Shown here in pieces: positions 8,177-17,165 of a DNA stretch of 64,000 nt (its first letter is position 1; each line of letters opens with the position of its first letter). Source of the stretch: JBHHUI01 sp965248775. Its GTDB lineage: Bacteria > Chloroflexota > Anaerolineae > Anaerolineales > JBHHUI01. The notes under the pieces are model-generated. The model saw only the letters and a list, made by a program, of their open reading frames with translations. It had not been told where the DNA came from and did no database searches. The position numbers and the translations under genes were made by a program. The stretch spans positions 1,364,001 to 1,428,000 of the forward strand of contig OZ252150.1 in the NCBI GenBank assembly GCA_965248775.1, written 5' to 3'.

Positions 8177-9346
8177 ATGACCCGAAAAATCCTTCACCTT
8201 GACCTGGATGCCTTCTTCTGCGCGGTGGAAGAGCAGCGTGATCCCAGCCTACGCGGGAAGCCATTCGCAGTTGGGGGTAAGCCCGACCAACGTGGTGTTG
8301 TGGCCTCCTGCTCCTATGCCGCTCGTATGTTCGGGGTGCATTCAGTCCAGCCGATGCGTACCGCGGTTCGGCTTTGCCCTGATCTGCTCGTTGTTTCGAG
8401 GCGGCACGGGGACTATTCCGATGTCTCGCGAAAGGTGATGGCTCTTCTGCGGGAATTCACACCATTGTTGGAACAACTCTCCATTGACGAGGCGTTTTTG
8501 GATGTCTCCGAATTGTCCTCATCTGCCTCGGAAATCGCACAGGCAATTCAAGCGAAGATCCGTATCGAATTGAAATTACCGTGCTCATTGGGTGTGGCAA
8601 CGAATAAACTCGTTGCCAAGATCGCAAATAATGTCGGGAAGGCAGCAAATAAAAGTGCCGGTTACCCGAATTCCATACAGGTTGTCCGCCCCGGACAGGA
8701 AGCCGATTTTCTTGCACCTTTGCCTGTCGAGGAATTATGGGGGATTGGCCCGAAGACGGGTGCGCGCCTCAACCAAGAATATGGCATCGAAACGATTGGC
8801 GCCCTGGCCCTGGAGGCTCCTGCCAAGCTAGAAGGTCGTTTTGGAAAGATGGGCCGGGCGATGGCCGCGCATGCACTCGGGATTGATGAGAGGGAAGTTG
8901 TCACCAGCAGGGAGGCCAAATCAATCAGTCAGGAGGAAACATTTTTACAGGATGTCCGTGACAGGGCTACTCTTGACAGAACACTGCGGGTACAGTCAGC
9001 GAAAGTGGCGAAGCGCTTGCGAAAATCGAAATTGGTTGCACTCACAATTAAACTCAAGATAAGATTCTCGTCTTTTGAAACCATTTCGCGCCAATCAACA
9101 TTGCAGTATCCAACGGACAATGAAGAAGTAATTTTTGAGTCTGCCAAGTCACTACTGGAAAAGAACTGGGACAACACCCAAAAAGTACGTTTGCTGGGTG
9201 TTGGTGTGACAGGACTCGGAGCGCCGGTCAGGCAGTTGTCCCTCTGGGATGTCGGCAGCGCGCGTCGACAAAAACTTCAAACCGCTGTTGATGAGCTGCA
9301 AGCTAGGTTTGGACCCGGTATCGTCAAAAGAGGCGACGAATTGTAA
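8177..9346 (+). CDS. dinB: DNA polymerase IV (Y family)
   Basis: 389 residues, normal length. Translesion DNA polymerase. It starts with MTRKILHLDLDAFFCAVEE (catalytic DLDAFF), then the second metal site LSIDEAFLDVSE at ~100-112 and the CSLGVATNKLVAKIANNVGKA block. Helix-hairpin-helix VEELWGIGPKTGARL lies at ~184-198, and the little-finger domain occupies ~240-350. The C-terminus (VRQLSLWDVG) is close to a beta-clamp binding QLSLW-type motif, as expected for clamp-recruited Pol IV. No strong Shine-Dalgarno is visible. It is divergent from the sigma-factor operon and followed by a separate promoter for the next gene. Confidence 0.95.
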   Translation: MTRKILHLDLDAFFCAVEEQRDPSLRGKPFAVGGKPDQRGVVASCSYAARMFGVHSVQPMRTAVRLCPDLLVVSRRHGDYSDVSRKVMALLREFTPLLEQLSIDEAFLDVSELSSSASEIAQAIQAKIRIELKLPCSLGVATNKLVAKIANNVGKAANKSAGYPNSIQVVRPGQEADFLAPLPVEELWGIGPKTGARLNQEYGIETIGALALEAPAKLEGRFGKMGRAMAAHALGIDEREVVTSREAKSISQEETFLQDVRDRATLDRTLRVQSAKVAKRLRKSKLVALTIKLKIRFSSFETISRQSTLQYPTDNEEVIFESAKSLLEKNWDNTQKVRLLGVGVTGLGAPVRQLSLWDVGSARRQKLQTAVDELQARFGPGIVKRGDEL

Positions 9347-9353
9347 AAATATC

Positions 9354-9382
9354 TTGACTTCGAGAATCACGGACGGTAGAAT
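9354..9382 (+). promoter_or_regulatory. Predicted sigma-70-type promoter for the DUF1385 gene/mdh
   Basis: -35 TTGACT at 9354-9359 and -10 TAGAAT at 9377-9382 with an ideal 17-bp spacer, starting just after the dinB stop. A ribosome binding site GGAAAGAGAG at 9411-9420 follows, before the ATG at 9430. Confidence 0.65.
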
Positions 9383-9429
9383 TCCAACACTTGTGAAGAC
9401 AATAATTTTTGGAAAGAGAGCAACGTACT

Positions 9430-10350
9430 ATGAGTGAGCGTTTACCCTCCTATGGAGGCCAGGCCGTCATCGAAGGTGTGATGATGCGCGGGACTAAGAC
9501 GATGGCGGTCGCAGTGAGGGACCCTGATGAGAAATTGCAGTTACACCAGCAGGAGCTCAGCTCGATCTACCAAAACTGGGTCGCCCGCGTTCCGTTTGTA
9601 CGTGGCATCTTGGGGCTTTGGGATGCGCTCGGTCTGGGAATTCGCAGCCTTATGTACTCCGCCGATGTTGCCGGAGGCGAAGAAGTGGAGTTTGAAGGCC
9701 CCTTGGCCTGGGGCTCGATCGCCTTTTCACTCGTACTCGGTCTTGGATTGTTTTTTGTTACGCCAGCCGCTCTGAGCGAATATGGTGAAAACCTGTTGGG
9801 ATTATCCTCTGGATGGGGGAATTTGCTTGAGGGTGTTTTGCGGCTCGGTATTGTCATAGGCTATATTTATCTGATCGGTCTGATGGAAGATGTAAAAAGA
9901 CTCTACGGATACCACGGCGCCGAGCATAAGACAATCAACGCCTTTGAGGATGGCGCCGAACTTACTCCTGAAAATGTTGCAAAATATCCGTTAGAGCACC
10001 CGCGCTGCGGCACAGCTTTTCTGCTCACAGTTGTCGTTTTCTCCGTGCTTCTGTTCGCGCTTATTGGACCCTTACCGTTGCTACTACGGTTGGCCTCACG
10101 ACTCGTGTTGATTCCAGTGCTGGCGGCAGTGGCCTATGAATACTTGCGATTCACAGCACGCTACATTCACAATCCGATTGTGCGAATTTTAGTCATACCA
10201 AATTTATTGCTACAACGACTGACAACTCGCGAACCGGATGAGAAAATGATCGAAGTGGCGATATTCGCATTCCAAACAATGCGGAAGGCTGAATCTGAAG
10301 CCCGGGTAGGCAGCACAATTTCACCGGAGCCTGCAGCGCTCCAGGGTTAG
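9430..10350 (+). CDS. DUF1385 family membrane protein (YqhQ-like)
   Basis: 306 residues from the ATG at 9430, chosen because GGAAAGAGAG lies 9 nt upstream and the protein then begins MSERLPSYGGQAVIEGVMMRG, the family's standard N-terminus. Hydrophobic segments at about residues 97-115, 140-155, 195-215 and 217-240. The conserved YGYHGAEHKTINAFE and EHPRCGTAFLL motifs with His, Glu and Cys suggest a metal-binding or catalytic membrane protein. The family function is not established. In many Gram-positive and Chloroflexota genomes it neighbours prfA or envelope genes; here it precedes mdh by 36 nt and probably shares its transcript. Confidence 0.88.
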   Translation: MSERLPSYGGQAVIEGVMMRGTKTMAVAVRDPDEKLQLHQQELSSIYQNWVARVPFVRGILGLWDALGLGIRSLMYSADVAGGEEVEFEGPLAWGSIAFSLVLGLGLFFVTPAALSEYGENLLGLSSGWGNLLEGVLRLGIVIGYIYLIGLMEDVKRLYGYHGAEHKTINAFEDGAELTPENVAKYPLEHPRCGTAFLLTVVVFSVLLFALIGPLPLLLRLASRLVLIPVLAAVAYEYLRFTARYIHNPIVRILVIPNLLLQRLTTREPDEKMIEVAIFAFQTMRKAESEARVGSTISPEPAALQG

Positions 10351-10386
10351 CACGACGATAACTATTCCTACAACTAGGGGTCCACA

Positions 10387-11331
10387 ATGCGAAAAAAGCT
10401 CTCAATTATTGGCGCCGGCTTTGTCGGTGCTACAGCTGCACACTGGGCGGCCGCGAAATCGCTTGCGGATGTCGTGCTTGTTGATATCGAATCCGTCGAG
10501 AATAAAACAAAGGGCAAGGCTCTCGATTTGGCCGAGGCAGCCCCAATAGAAGGGTTCGATGTACACCTGACCGGGACCGCAGATTACGCCGATACAGCCA
10601 ATTCCGATGTGGTCGTTATCACTGCTGGAATTCCTCGCAAACCTGGCATGTCGCGGGAGGACTTGATTGGGACGAATGCGCGGATTGCCAAAGAAGTTAC
10701 CGAAAAAGTTGTAGCTGCTTCCCCAGAATCAATATTAATCTACGTCACAAATCCGCTCGATGCTATCGTTTTTCTCGGTCATAAAGTCGCCGGATTTCCC
10801 AAGAATCGAATTATGGGGCAGGCAGGTGTGCTCGATACGGCGCGCTATCGGGCGTTTATCGGAATGGAAACAGGAGTCTCGGTACAGGATATTCAGGCCA
10901 TGGTTTTGGGAGGGCATGGCGACGACATGGTGCCTTTGACACGCTACACATCCGTCGGTGGATTACCCTTGAGTGAATTTCTATCGGCCGATAAAGTCGA
11001 GGCAATTGTGCAACGAACTCGCAAGGGCGGGGGGGAGATCGTGAAATTGCTCGGTGATGGTTCAGCTTATTACGCGCCCGCAGCAGCAGTGATTCAGATG
11101 GTCGAGGCGATCTTGTTGGACAAGAAACGGGTTCTGCCTGCAACAGCCTATCTCGAAGGGGAGTACGGTCTGAGCAACATGTTTATGGGAGTCCCTGTCG
11201 TTCTCGGAGCCGGTGGAATTGAGAAAATCATTGAAGTTGATTTGAATGAAGACGAGCGTGCAATGTTGGAAAAATCTGCGGCTTCAGTTCGCGCGACCGT
11301 AGAAACTCTCGAAAGTATGAATCTATACTAA
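10387..11331 (+). CDS. mdh: Malate dehydrogenase (LDH-like type)
   Basis: 314 residues. NAD-dependent interconversion of malate and oxaloacetate. The N-terminal glycine motif is GAGFVGATAAHWAA and NAD-binding Asp ends VVLVDIES. The substrate loop GIPRKPGMSREDLI carries the Arg pair typical of MDH rather than lactate dehydrogenase. VTNPLDAIV and the catalytic His in MVLGGHGDDMVPLTRY are present, as is the third Arg segment. This is the [LDH-like] MDH type found in Chloroflexus and Bacillus. An AGGGGT ribosome site lies 9 nt before the ATG. The next gene follows after 4 nt. Confidence 0.95.
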   Translation: MRKKLSIIGAGFVGATAAHWAAAKSLADVVLVDIESVENKTKGKALDLAEAAPIEGFDVHLTGTADYADTANSDVVVITAGIPRKPGMSREDLIGTNARIAKEVTEKVVAASPESILIYVTNPLDAIVFLGHKVAGFPKNRIMGQAGVLDTARYRAFIGMETGVSVQDIQAMVLGGHGDDMVPLTRYTSVGGLPLSEFLSADKVEAIVQRTRKGGGEIVKLLGDGSAYYAPAAAVIQMVEAILLDKKRVLPATAYLEGEYGLSNMFMGVPVVLGAGGIEKIIEVDLNEDERAMLEKSAASVRATVETLESMNLY

Positions 11332-11335
11332 ATCT

Positions 11336-11878
11336 ATGCACGAAGAACTTGATGCGAGTCTTCTGGTCCTTGAACAACAGGCTATTTTGCTGGTAGGGGA
11401 GCTGTCTGGTGGAATTGAGAACGCACTTCCAAAGGCATTTATCGTTCGACCGCCAATCTCGCTGGCATATGCTTTTATTCTGCAATCCTCGGGTAATTTG
11501 CTATTCCCTAACTTGGCGATGGATGATCGCGGGGGTCTCTATAGAGAGTTGGAGGCCGTGGATTGGATAGCAAGGCGTGGCCAACTTTTTCCGCGCTCGG
11601 ATGTGCATGGAACGCTCGAGGATGGCAGCGCGATTGAATTAATGTTACGCGATTTGGATCTTGCAATTCCATTGAAAATCTTCGCCCCCCAGGAGGATGA
11701 GTTCCCCGGATATTCTCTGCGGGGAGTGCTTGGGTTTGGAATTGATCCTTCCGATAACGAAGACGTTCCGCAACGCATTACCGATCATTTGCCTCTGTTC
11801 ACTCTGGAAAAGACCGGGCAGTTGGATGACGAATTTTTAGTTCAGCTTTTTGCAGAACAGTTTTCACTCCAGACCTGA
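11336..11878 (+). CDS. Hypothetical protein downstream of mdh
   Basis: 180 residues; I do not recognise the family. It starts 4 nt after the mdh stop, so it is probably co-translated. No signal peptide or clear membrane helix; moderately hydrophobic around 42-52 (SLAYAFILQSSGNLLF). The sequence is acidic overall and ends QLFAEQFSLQT. Codon use and composition match its neighbours, and the frame is open for the entire interval, so I take it as real. No function can be assigned. Confidence 0.65.
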   Translation: MHEELDASLLVLEQQAILLVGELSGGIENALPKAFIVRPPISLAYAFILQSSGNLLFPNLAMDDRGGLYRELEAVDWIARRGQLFPRSDVHGTLEDGSAIELMLRDLDLAIPLKIFAPQEDEFPGYSLRGVLGFGIDPSDNEDVPQRITDHLPLFTLEKTGQLDDEFLVQLFAEQFSLQT

Positions 11879-11910
11879 TATATAAGCGCCGAGTTATTTT
11901 TGAGGCGCGG

Positions 11911-11949
11911 AAAAAACGAATGGGTCGCACTCAACCCTTTAGTGCGACC
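11911..11949 (-). terminator. Intrinsic terminator of the yhhQ-queF operon
   Basis: A 9-bp perfect stem GGTCGCACT/AGTGCGACC (11923-11931 and 11941-11949) with a 9-nt loop overlaps the yhhQ stop codon. On the minus strand it is followed by ATTCGTTTTTT, a run of six T. On the plus strand there is no T run directly after it, so the signal is directional. Confidence 0.75.
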
Positions 11950-12626
11950 GGATTGAAGTTCGTATCCGAGTCGAAGAAATCCACTTCTTCGGTCCGCTTT
12001 AAATTGTTGACAATCAAATAGGTAATCGGTGTGGCGACGGCTTCATAAGCAGATTTAAAGAGCCATTGCGTAATGATGAGTTCGCCCAGAACTGGTCCCG
12101 GCACAATTCCGACGAATGCGTGGGAGATGAATGCCCCGGAGTCGACTAGTTGCCCAATGAGCGTCGAAGCGATTGTGCGTACCCAAAGGTGATGCCCGTG
12201 TGTCGCGACTTTCAACCGCGCCAATACGAACGAGTTAATAAATTCCCCGAGCAAATATGCGGCAAAGGAAGCGCCCAACAGACGCGGCGTAAATCCCAGG
12301 ATGGCATCAAAGGCCAATTGGGAGCTCTTGGCTGACTCAAACCCTGTGACAGCCCAGAATGAGGCTGCAGGAATGCGTCCTGCAACCCAGATTGCTATGA
12401 CCGCAAATACGTTGCACGCGAAGCCAATCCAAATAACCTGTCGTGCGCGGCTATATCCATATACCTCTGTCAAAATATCCCCGAATATATAACTGATCGG
12501 AAATATAATGATCGCTGCCGGCAGCACGAATGGCCCGATGATGGCAAGTTTCACCGCGATGATATTTGAAATTACGAGAGAAGTGACAAAGATGCCGGTG
12601 ATTGCCGGAAACCAGCGGTATTTCAT
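11931..12626 (-). CDS. yhhQ: Queuosine precursor transporter (VUT family)
   Basis: 231 residues with about six hydrophobic helices. Member of the vitamin uptake transporter/YhhQ family, which brings in 7-cyano-7-deazaguanine or 7-aminomethyl-7-deazaguanine for queuosine synthesis. The conserved stretch PISYIFGDILTEVYGYSRARQVIWIGF (residues ~43-70) and the DSGAFISHAFVG region are typical. The start ATG overlaps the queF stop by 4 nt, so both are translated as a pair; the pairing with queF supports the queuosine role. The 3' end sits in a terminator hairpin. Confidence 0.9.
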   Translation of the reverse strand: MKYRWFPAITGIFVTSLVISNIIAVKLAIIGPFVLPAAIIIFPISYIFGDILTEVYGYSRARQVIWIGFACNVFAVIAIWVAGRIPAASFWAVTGFESAKSSQLAFDAILGFTPRLLGASFAAYLLGEFINSFVLARLKVATHGHHLWVRTIASTLIGQLVDSGAFISHAFVGIVPGPVLGELIITQWLFKSAYEAVATPITYLIVNNLKRTEEVDFFDSDTNFNPVALKG

Positions 12627-13069
12627 TCTTGCGTTCCTGTTTCTAATCGGGGGATGTAGTCGGCCATTATATATTCAGCATGCACCTTTATGCCGATCCC
12701 CCCGCGGACTGCAAAGTCGGCTATCACAACACAATGCCGTGGCTGCAGCGCTTTCACAAAATCATCGAGGATAACATTCGTGACATGCTCCATAAAGGTA
12801 CCTTCGTCCCGGAAAGTCCATAGATACAATTTAACCGACTTGGATTCGACTATTCGTTCGTCTGGGACGTAGCGGATGGTAAGGCGTGCGAAGTCTGGCT
12901 GCCCGGTTGCCGGACAGATCGTCGTGAATTCATCGGTGTTAAGTGTGACGGTATAATCTCGCTCCGGGTGATGGTTGGGGAAGGTCTCAAGATTACGTTC
13001 TGGCTTGTTCGTTTTTTGCCCCAGTATTGAAAGATTTTCCAGATCAGAAGCCTGGGTCAGACGTGACAT
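12623..13069 (-). CDS. queF: NADPH-dependent 7-cyano-7-deazaguanine reductase
   Basis: 148 residues, the short unimodular QueF type. It reduces the nitrile of preQ0 to the aminomethyl of preQ1 in the cytoplasm. The catalytic Cys is in FTTICPATGQPDFA and the family signature ESKSVKLYLWTFRDEG, which binds NADPH and substrate, follows. A His-Glu pair in GTFMEHVTN completes the site. No queC, queD or queE is in the window, so with yhhQ this fits salvage of preQ0, though the other genes could be elsewhere. The gene is divergent from era with a 62-bp gap. Confidence 0.93.
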   Translation of the reverse strand: MSRLTQASDLENLSILGQKTNKPERNLETFPNHHPERDYTVTLNTDEFTTICPATGQPDFARLTIRYVPDERIVESKSVKLYLWTFRDEGTFMEHVTNVILDDFVKALQPRHCVVIADFAVRGGIGIKVHAEYIMADYIPRLETGTQE

Positions 13070-13131
13070 ATGGGCGTTTCCTTCTTGATGCTATATTAAT
13101 TGTGGCGAGTTTATCATAGGCTATCTGACAT

Positions 13132-14043
13132 ATGAATACCAATCCTAGTTCACCGGATTTCAAATCAGGATATGTGGCTGTCGCCGGGCGTCCGAATGTG
13201 GGCAAATCAACGCTGATGAATGCCTTATTGGGCGAAAAAATAGCCATCGCATCTTCACGTCCCCAGACCACGCGACGGAGACAGTTGGGCATTCTCACTG
13301 ACGAGGCTGCGCAGATCATCTTCGTCGATATTCCCGGGATCAGCCGGCCTCGGCATGTCCTGGACAAATATATGCTTGCAACTGTGAACGCTGCACTGGA
13401 AGACGCGGACGTTATCTTGTGGGTTGCCGACGTATCTGTGTCGCCCGGGTGGGGAGATCGCCATATTGGAAATTTGCTCGCTCAACAAGACAAGCCGGTT
13501 GTTTTGGCTCTAAATAAGAGTGATCGGTTGCCGCCGGCAAAGGTTTTGCCACACACAAATGCATATAAAATATTGGCGCCGTCCGCTACTTGGATGCTCA
13601 CTTCAGCCACGCGTGGTGATAACCTGAATGAGTTATTACAGCTACTGACGGATGCCTTACCATATGGGCCACAATATTATCCCGCCGACCAGTTGACTGA
13701 GACGCAGCTTCGCGATCTCGCAGCGGATTTTGTTCGCGAGGCAGCCTTGCAAAGGTTGCGTGAAGAAGTACCACACGGAGTTGAAGTTCAGATAGATGAT
13801 TTTGACGAGAGCGATCAAGGACTCACGCGAATTTCCGCGACGATTCACGTGGAGCGTGATTCCCATAAGGGAATTGTGATCGGTAAGGGAGGTGCAATGC
13901 TAAAGGATATTGGCACAAATGCACGTAAAGAGATTGAATCTCTCTTAGGGGAAAAGGTGTTTCTCGATCTGCATGTGAAGGTGTTGGCCGATTGGCGCAC
14001 CAGTGAACGCGCCGTACGCAGATTCGGCTACCGCGCAGATTGA
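13132..14043 (+). CDS. era: GTPase Era, ribosome small-subunit maturation
   Basis: 303 residues, standard length. GTP-binding protein needed for 16S rRNA 3'-end processing. G1 is GRPNVGKSTL, G2 region SSRPQTTRRRQLGI, G3 DIPG (in IIFVDIPGISRP), G4 NKSD (LALNKSDR), then the C-terminal KH domain with GIVIGKGGAMLKDIGTNARKEIE at ~243-265. The switch I segment PQTTRRR is Era-specific. The 3' end overlaps the convergent folA gene by 16 nt. Confidence 0.96.
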   Translation: MNTNPSSPDFKSGYVAVAGRPNVGKSTLMNALLGEKIAIASSRPQTTRRRQLGILTDEAAQIIFVDIPGISRPRHVLDKYMLATVNAALEDADVILWVADVSVSPGWGDRHIGNLLAQQDKPVVLALNKSDRLPPAKVLPHTNAYKILAPSATWMLTSATRGDNLNELLQLLTDALPYGPQYYPADQLTETQLRDLAADFVREAALQRLREEVPHGVEVQIDDFDESDQGLTRISATIHVERDSHKGIVIGKGGAMLKDIGTNARKEIESLLGEKVFLDLHVKVLADWRTSERAVRRFGYRAD

Positions 14044-14549
14044 TTGCGTTCCAGCACCTGAAACGTCAACGCAAATTCGTTCTTTTCGTCTCCCGGCCGA
14101 TGATTTGACTCGACTGTCTTCCAGTCAGCAGCAGGGTATTCGGGGAAAAAAGTATCTGCATCCACTACTCCATCAACAATTGTTAAATACATTCGATCTA
14201 CAAGGTCTTGTTCCAGCGCCTCGCGAAAAATTTCTGTACCGCCACCGATGAATGGTTCATCATCTTCCCACTCCGCTGCCATTTCGAGTGCTAGCACGAG
14301 TGAGTGAGTTAGTGTTATTTGAGTGTCGGATATTGAGAATTGATTGTTTCGGAAAAGGACGATTATTCGTCGCCCTGGAAGCTGGACGCCGCCTAGAGAC
14401 TCGTAAGTGCGCCGCCCCAAAATCAAACTATGCCCCATTGTAGTTCGATTAAAGTGGGCCAAGTCTGCTGGCAATCGCCAAGGTAGCCCGCCATGCAACC
14501 CCATGCCTCGGTTGTATTTAGAATATGCTGCGATGAGTGAAACGATCAC
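14028..14549 (-). CDS. folA: Dihydrofolate reductase
   Basis: 173 residues. It reduces dihydrofolate to tetrahydrofolate with NADPH. The N-terminus MIVSLIAAYSKYNRGMGLHGGLPWRLPADLAHF has the usual substrate loop with Trp and the acidic residue; MGHSLILGRRTYESLG binds NADPH; EPFIGGGTEIFREAL is the second glycine motif. It is directly preceded by thyA (4-nt overlap), the enzyme that produces dihydrofolate. At its 3' end it overlaps convergent era by 16 nt. Confidence 0.95.
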   Translation of the reverse strand: MIVSLIAAYSKYNRGMGLHGGLPWRLPADLAHFNRTTMGHSLILGRRTYESLGGVQLPGRRIIVLFRNNQFSISDTQITLTHSLVLALEMAAEWEDDEPFIGGGTEIFREALEQDLVDRMYLTIVDGVVDADTFFPEYPAADWKTVESNHRPGDEKNEFALTFQVLERNQSAR

Positions 14550-15340
14550 ACGGATATTGCAGCTTTAATGCCAGGGTGCGGATCGTAATCGCTCAGCTCA
14601 AAGTCTTTGTACTCAAAATCGAACAAATTGCTCTTGTCTTTGTGGAGTTTTAGGAGTGGTAAAGTTCTTGGCGTTCGCGCGAGTTGAGTATTCGCTTGTT
14701 CAAGGTGGTTGAGGTACAAGTGGGCGTCGCCCAGAGATAGAACAAATTCTCCGGCTTCCAGATCAGTCACATGGGCAATCATCAACGTCAGTAAAGCGTA
14801 GGACGCAATGTTGAAAGGCACACCCAGGAATATGTCGCCTGAACGTTGAAAAAGCTGGCAAGATAGCTTTCCATTAAATACGTAAAATTGGAACATAGCA
14901 TGGCAGGGTGGCAGCGCCATCTCATCCAATTCGGCCGGATTCCAGGCGCTCACTACCAATCGGCGTGACTGCGGGTTATTTTTGATTTCGTCAACGACCC
15001 AACTAATCTGATCTACCGTTTTTCCATTTGCGCCTCTCCACGAGCGCCACTGTGCCCCATAGACGCGGCCAAGCTCGCCGGAGGGTGAAGCCCATTCATT
15101 CCAAATCGATACTCCATTCTCGTTCAAATAACGAATATTCGTTTCGCCCCGCAGCATCCAGAGCAATTCGTAAATGATGGAACGCAGGTGCAGTTTTTTT
15201 GTTGTCAGGAGGGGAAAGCCTTTGGCAAGGTCAAAGCGCATCTGATGGCCAAATACAGAGCGCGTCCCCGTTCCCGTGCGGTCGCCACGCTCGTTACCAT
15301 GCTCCAATACGAACCGCATTAAATCAAGATATTGTTTCAT
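14546..15340 (-). CDS. thyA: Thymidylate synthase (ThyA type)
   Basis: 264 residues, the exact length class of bacterial ThyA. It methylates dUMP to dTMP with methylene-tetrahydrofolate. The active-site Cys is in MALPPCHAMFQFYV; RSGDIFLGVPFNIASYALL and the LGDAHLYLNHLEQ nucleotide-binding block are intact, as are the N-terminal Arg loop GDRTGTGTRSVFG and C-terminal PHPGIKAAISV. Stop and start overlap with ribF upstream and folA downstream by 4 nt each. Confidence 0.97.
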   Translation of the reverse strand: MKQYLDLMRFVLEHGNERGDRTGTGTRSVFGHQMRFDLAKGFPLLTTKKLHLRSIIYELLWMLRGETNIRYLNENGVSIWNEWASPSGELGRVYGAQWRSWRGANGKTVDQISWVVDEIKNNPQSRRLVVSAWNPAELDEMALPPCHAMFQFYVFNGKLSCQLFQRSGDIFLGVPFNIASYALLTLMIAHVTDLEAGEFVLSLGDAHLYLNHLEQANTQLARTPRTLPLLKLHKDKSNLFDFEYKDFELSDYDPHPGIKAAISV

Positions 15341-16284
15341 TGCCTCTTCATGGATTTTTCTGTCTCTACGACCCTGCGAGTTGATTCGATATCGGATTGA
15401 TGAATGCCAAGAGTAGCGGTGTTGTCGTTGGATGCTTGTTTCGATCTGATGCGTGTGATGAAATCCAGTGTGAGCCTCGCACCATAAATATCGTCTTCGA
15501 AATCGAGTAGGTGGGTTCGAATGGTTTGGGCGCCATTCTCGCTATCAACCGAGGGTAGGTGATTGATACTAGCTACAGCTGCATAACTTTCCCCGTGAAC
15601 GGTAGCCTGACAAGCATAGATACCAATGGCAGGGAACGCCCGCTCACTCCAAATCTTCAAATTAGCCGTCGGATAAAGTTGCCGCGAACCACGTTCAATA
15701 CCTTCGATGACCCGACCTGGAATGCGGAGCGGTCGGCCCAAGCAACGCGCAACCAATTCAACATCTCCTCTTCGAAGGGTAGTGCGCACAAAGCTGCTCG
15801 AAACGATGTTGTTATCAAGTTTCACTGGGGCTACGACTCTAATTTCCAAATTGAATTCAGAGCTGTTTTCCTTGAGCCAGTCGATTGTTCCTTCGCGATT
15901 ATATCCGAGTGCAAAGTCAGCACCGGCCCAGATTTCTCTGACATCCAGCCGAGAACGCAGCGTATTAATGAATTCCGTTGCCGTGATACGTGAAACATCC
16001 CGGCTGAATGGATGCGTAATGGTAATGTCGACTCCCAATGATGACAGGAGTTCGGCTTTCTCCTCCGGGTGGATGATATAAAACGCTGGTTGCCGCCCAC
16101 GTAATACGACAGATGGGTGCGGGTAAAACGTGAGGGCAGCAGTTCGCATTCCGCGCTCATGTGCCTCGGCGATCAGTTCTCTGATAATAGCTTGGTGGCC
16201 GATATGAACGCCATCAAAAGAACCGATTGTGATGAGAGTCGGTTTCTCTGGTTTGACATCGTCCAGAGAATGAAGATGAATCAT
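15337..16284 (-). CDS. ribF: Bifunctional riboflavin kinase/FAD synthetase
   Basis: 315 residues. It phosphorylates riboflavin to FMN and adenylates FMN to FAD. The N-terminal nucleotidyltransferase domain has TIGSFDGVHIGHQAIIREL and AALTFYPHPSVVLRG; SSSFVRTTLRRGDVELVARCLGRP is the linker. The C-terminal flavokinase domain has PGRVIEGIERGSRQLYPTANLKI, the PTAN motif binding ATP-Mg. The gene overlaps truB upstream and thyA downstream by 4 nt. It fits the widespread truB-ribF pairing. Confidence 0.95.
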   Translation of the reverse strand: MIHLHSLDDVKPEKPTLITIGSFDGVHIGHQAIIRELIAEAHERGMRTAALTFYPHPSVVLRGRQPAFYIIHPEEKAELLSSLGVDITITHPFSRDVSRITATEFINTLRSRLDVREIWAGADFALGYNREGTIDWLKENSSEFNLEIRVVAPVKLDNNIVSSSFVRTTLRRGDVELVARCLGRPLRIPGRVIEGIERGSRQLYPTANLKIWSERAFPAIGIYACQATVHGESYAAVASINHLPSVDSENGAQTIRTHLLDFEDDIYGARLTLDFITRIRSKQASNDNTATLGIHQSDIESTRRVVETEKSMKRQ

Positions 16285-17165
16285 GCCGATTGAATGAGAA
16301 CTTTGCGGGGCTGGAAGGTCTTTCGGATCAGATCGGCCTCAACAATTGCGATCAATTCTGAGTCCGCATTATACGCGCAAACCATCCCGGCCTCGTCATA
16401 TGCCTTCATTGGGATTGCGTTGCCATGTGATATGCGTTCCGCATCCTGGGCATCAAAGGTCACCTTCGGCCAATCTATGAGACCCGCATCTGGTGGGAGC
16501 AGTATTTCCTCGGAATGATTTGCCTGAAAGGCAGCCCGAACCGTTTCAATATCGTGAGCCTGCGAGATCGTAAAGGGTCCCGAGGCTGTGCGCTCGAGTG
16601 CCGAAAGGTGGGCGCCGCAATTCAAGGCACTTCCAAGGTCGTGAGCCAGAGAACGAACGTATGTGCCTTTGGAACTATGAAGTTCAAGCACGAAACTCTC
16701 CCCATCGAAGGCAGACATTTCCAGAGAAAATATTTCAACAATCCGAGGCGGCAATTCGACTTTCTCGCCACGGCGGGCATGATTATACGAACGTTCGCCT
16801 TTGATTTTTATCGCGGAAAAAGCTGGCGGGCGTTGTTCAATCAATCCGAGAAAACTTTTAAGAGCTGTCCGAACATCAGCCTCGCTGACGTGAACCGCTA
16901 TTTGCTTGACGAATGTTCCTTCGGCATCGTATGTGTCCGTCTCAATGCCAAGTCGAACGGTAGCCCGGTACCGTTTCGTATGCTCAAGATAGTATTCGCT
17001 CAACCTGGTGGTTGTGCCAATGCAGATGATGAGAACGCCCGTTGCCATTGGGTCCAGGGTGCCGGTGTGCCCAACACGCCGAACGTTTGCAAGCCTGCGA
17101 ATCTGCATGACAATGTCATGGGATGTCGGCCCTTTCGGTTTATTTACAACAAGGAGAGCGTTCAC
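16281..17165 (-). CDS. truB: tRNA pseudouridine-55 synthase
   Basis: 294 residues from a GTG at 17165. That start is preferred over the long open frame to 17339 because GTGA overlaps the nrnA stop by 4 nt and the protein then begins VNALLVVNKPKGPTSH, the normal TruB N-terminus. The catalytic Asp lies in VGHTGTLDPMATGVLI, and ERPPAFSAIKIKGERSYNHARRGE and SSKGTYVRSLAHDLG are the other family motifs. It modifies U55 of the T-loop of tRNAs. The C-terminal PUA-like end is short. It belongs to the nusA-infB-rbfA-nrnA-truB-ribF series, in canonical order. Confidence 0.95.
   Translation of the reverse strand: MNALLVVNKPKGPTSHDIVMQIRRLANVRRVGHTGTLDPMATGVLIICIGTTTRLSEYYLEHTKRYRATVRLGIETDTYDAEGTFVKQIAVHVSEADVRTALKSFLGLIEQRPPAFSAIKIKGERSYNHARRGEKVELPPRIVEIFSLEMSAFDGESFVLELHSSKGTYVRSLAHDLGSALNCGAHLSALERTASGPFTISQAHDIETVRAAFQANHSEEILLPPDAGLIDWPKVTFDAQDAERISHGNAIPMKAYDEAGMVCAYNADSELIAIVEADLIRKTFQPRKVLIQSA

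Noticed and set aside
7986..8264. Extended N-terminus for the sigma factor
   Set aside because: The extension has no domain, overlaps dinB and contains a promoter-like pair.
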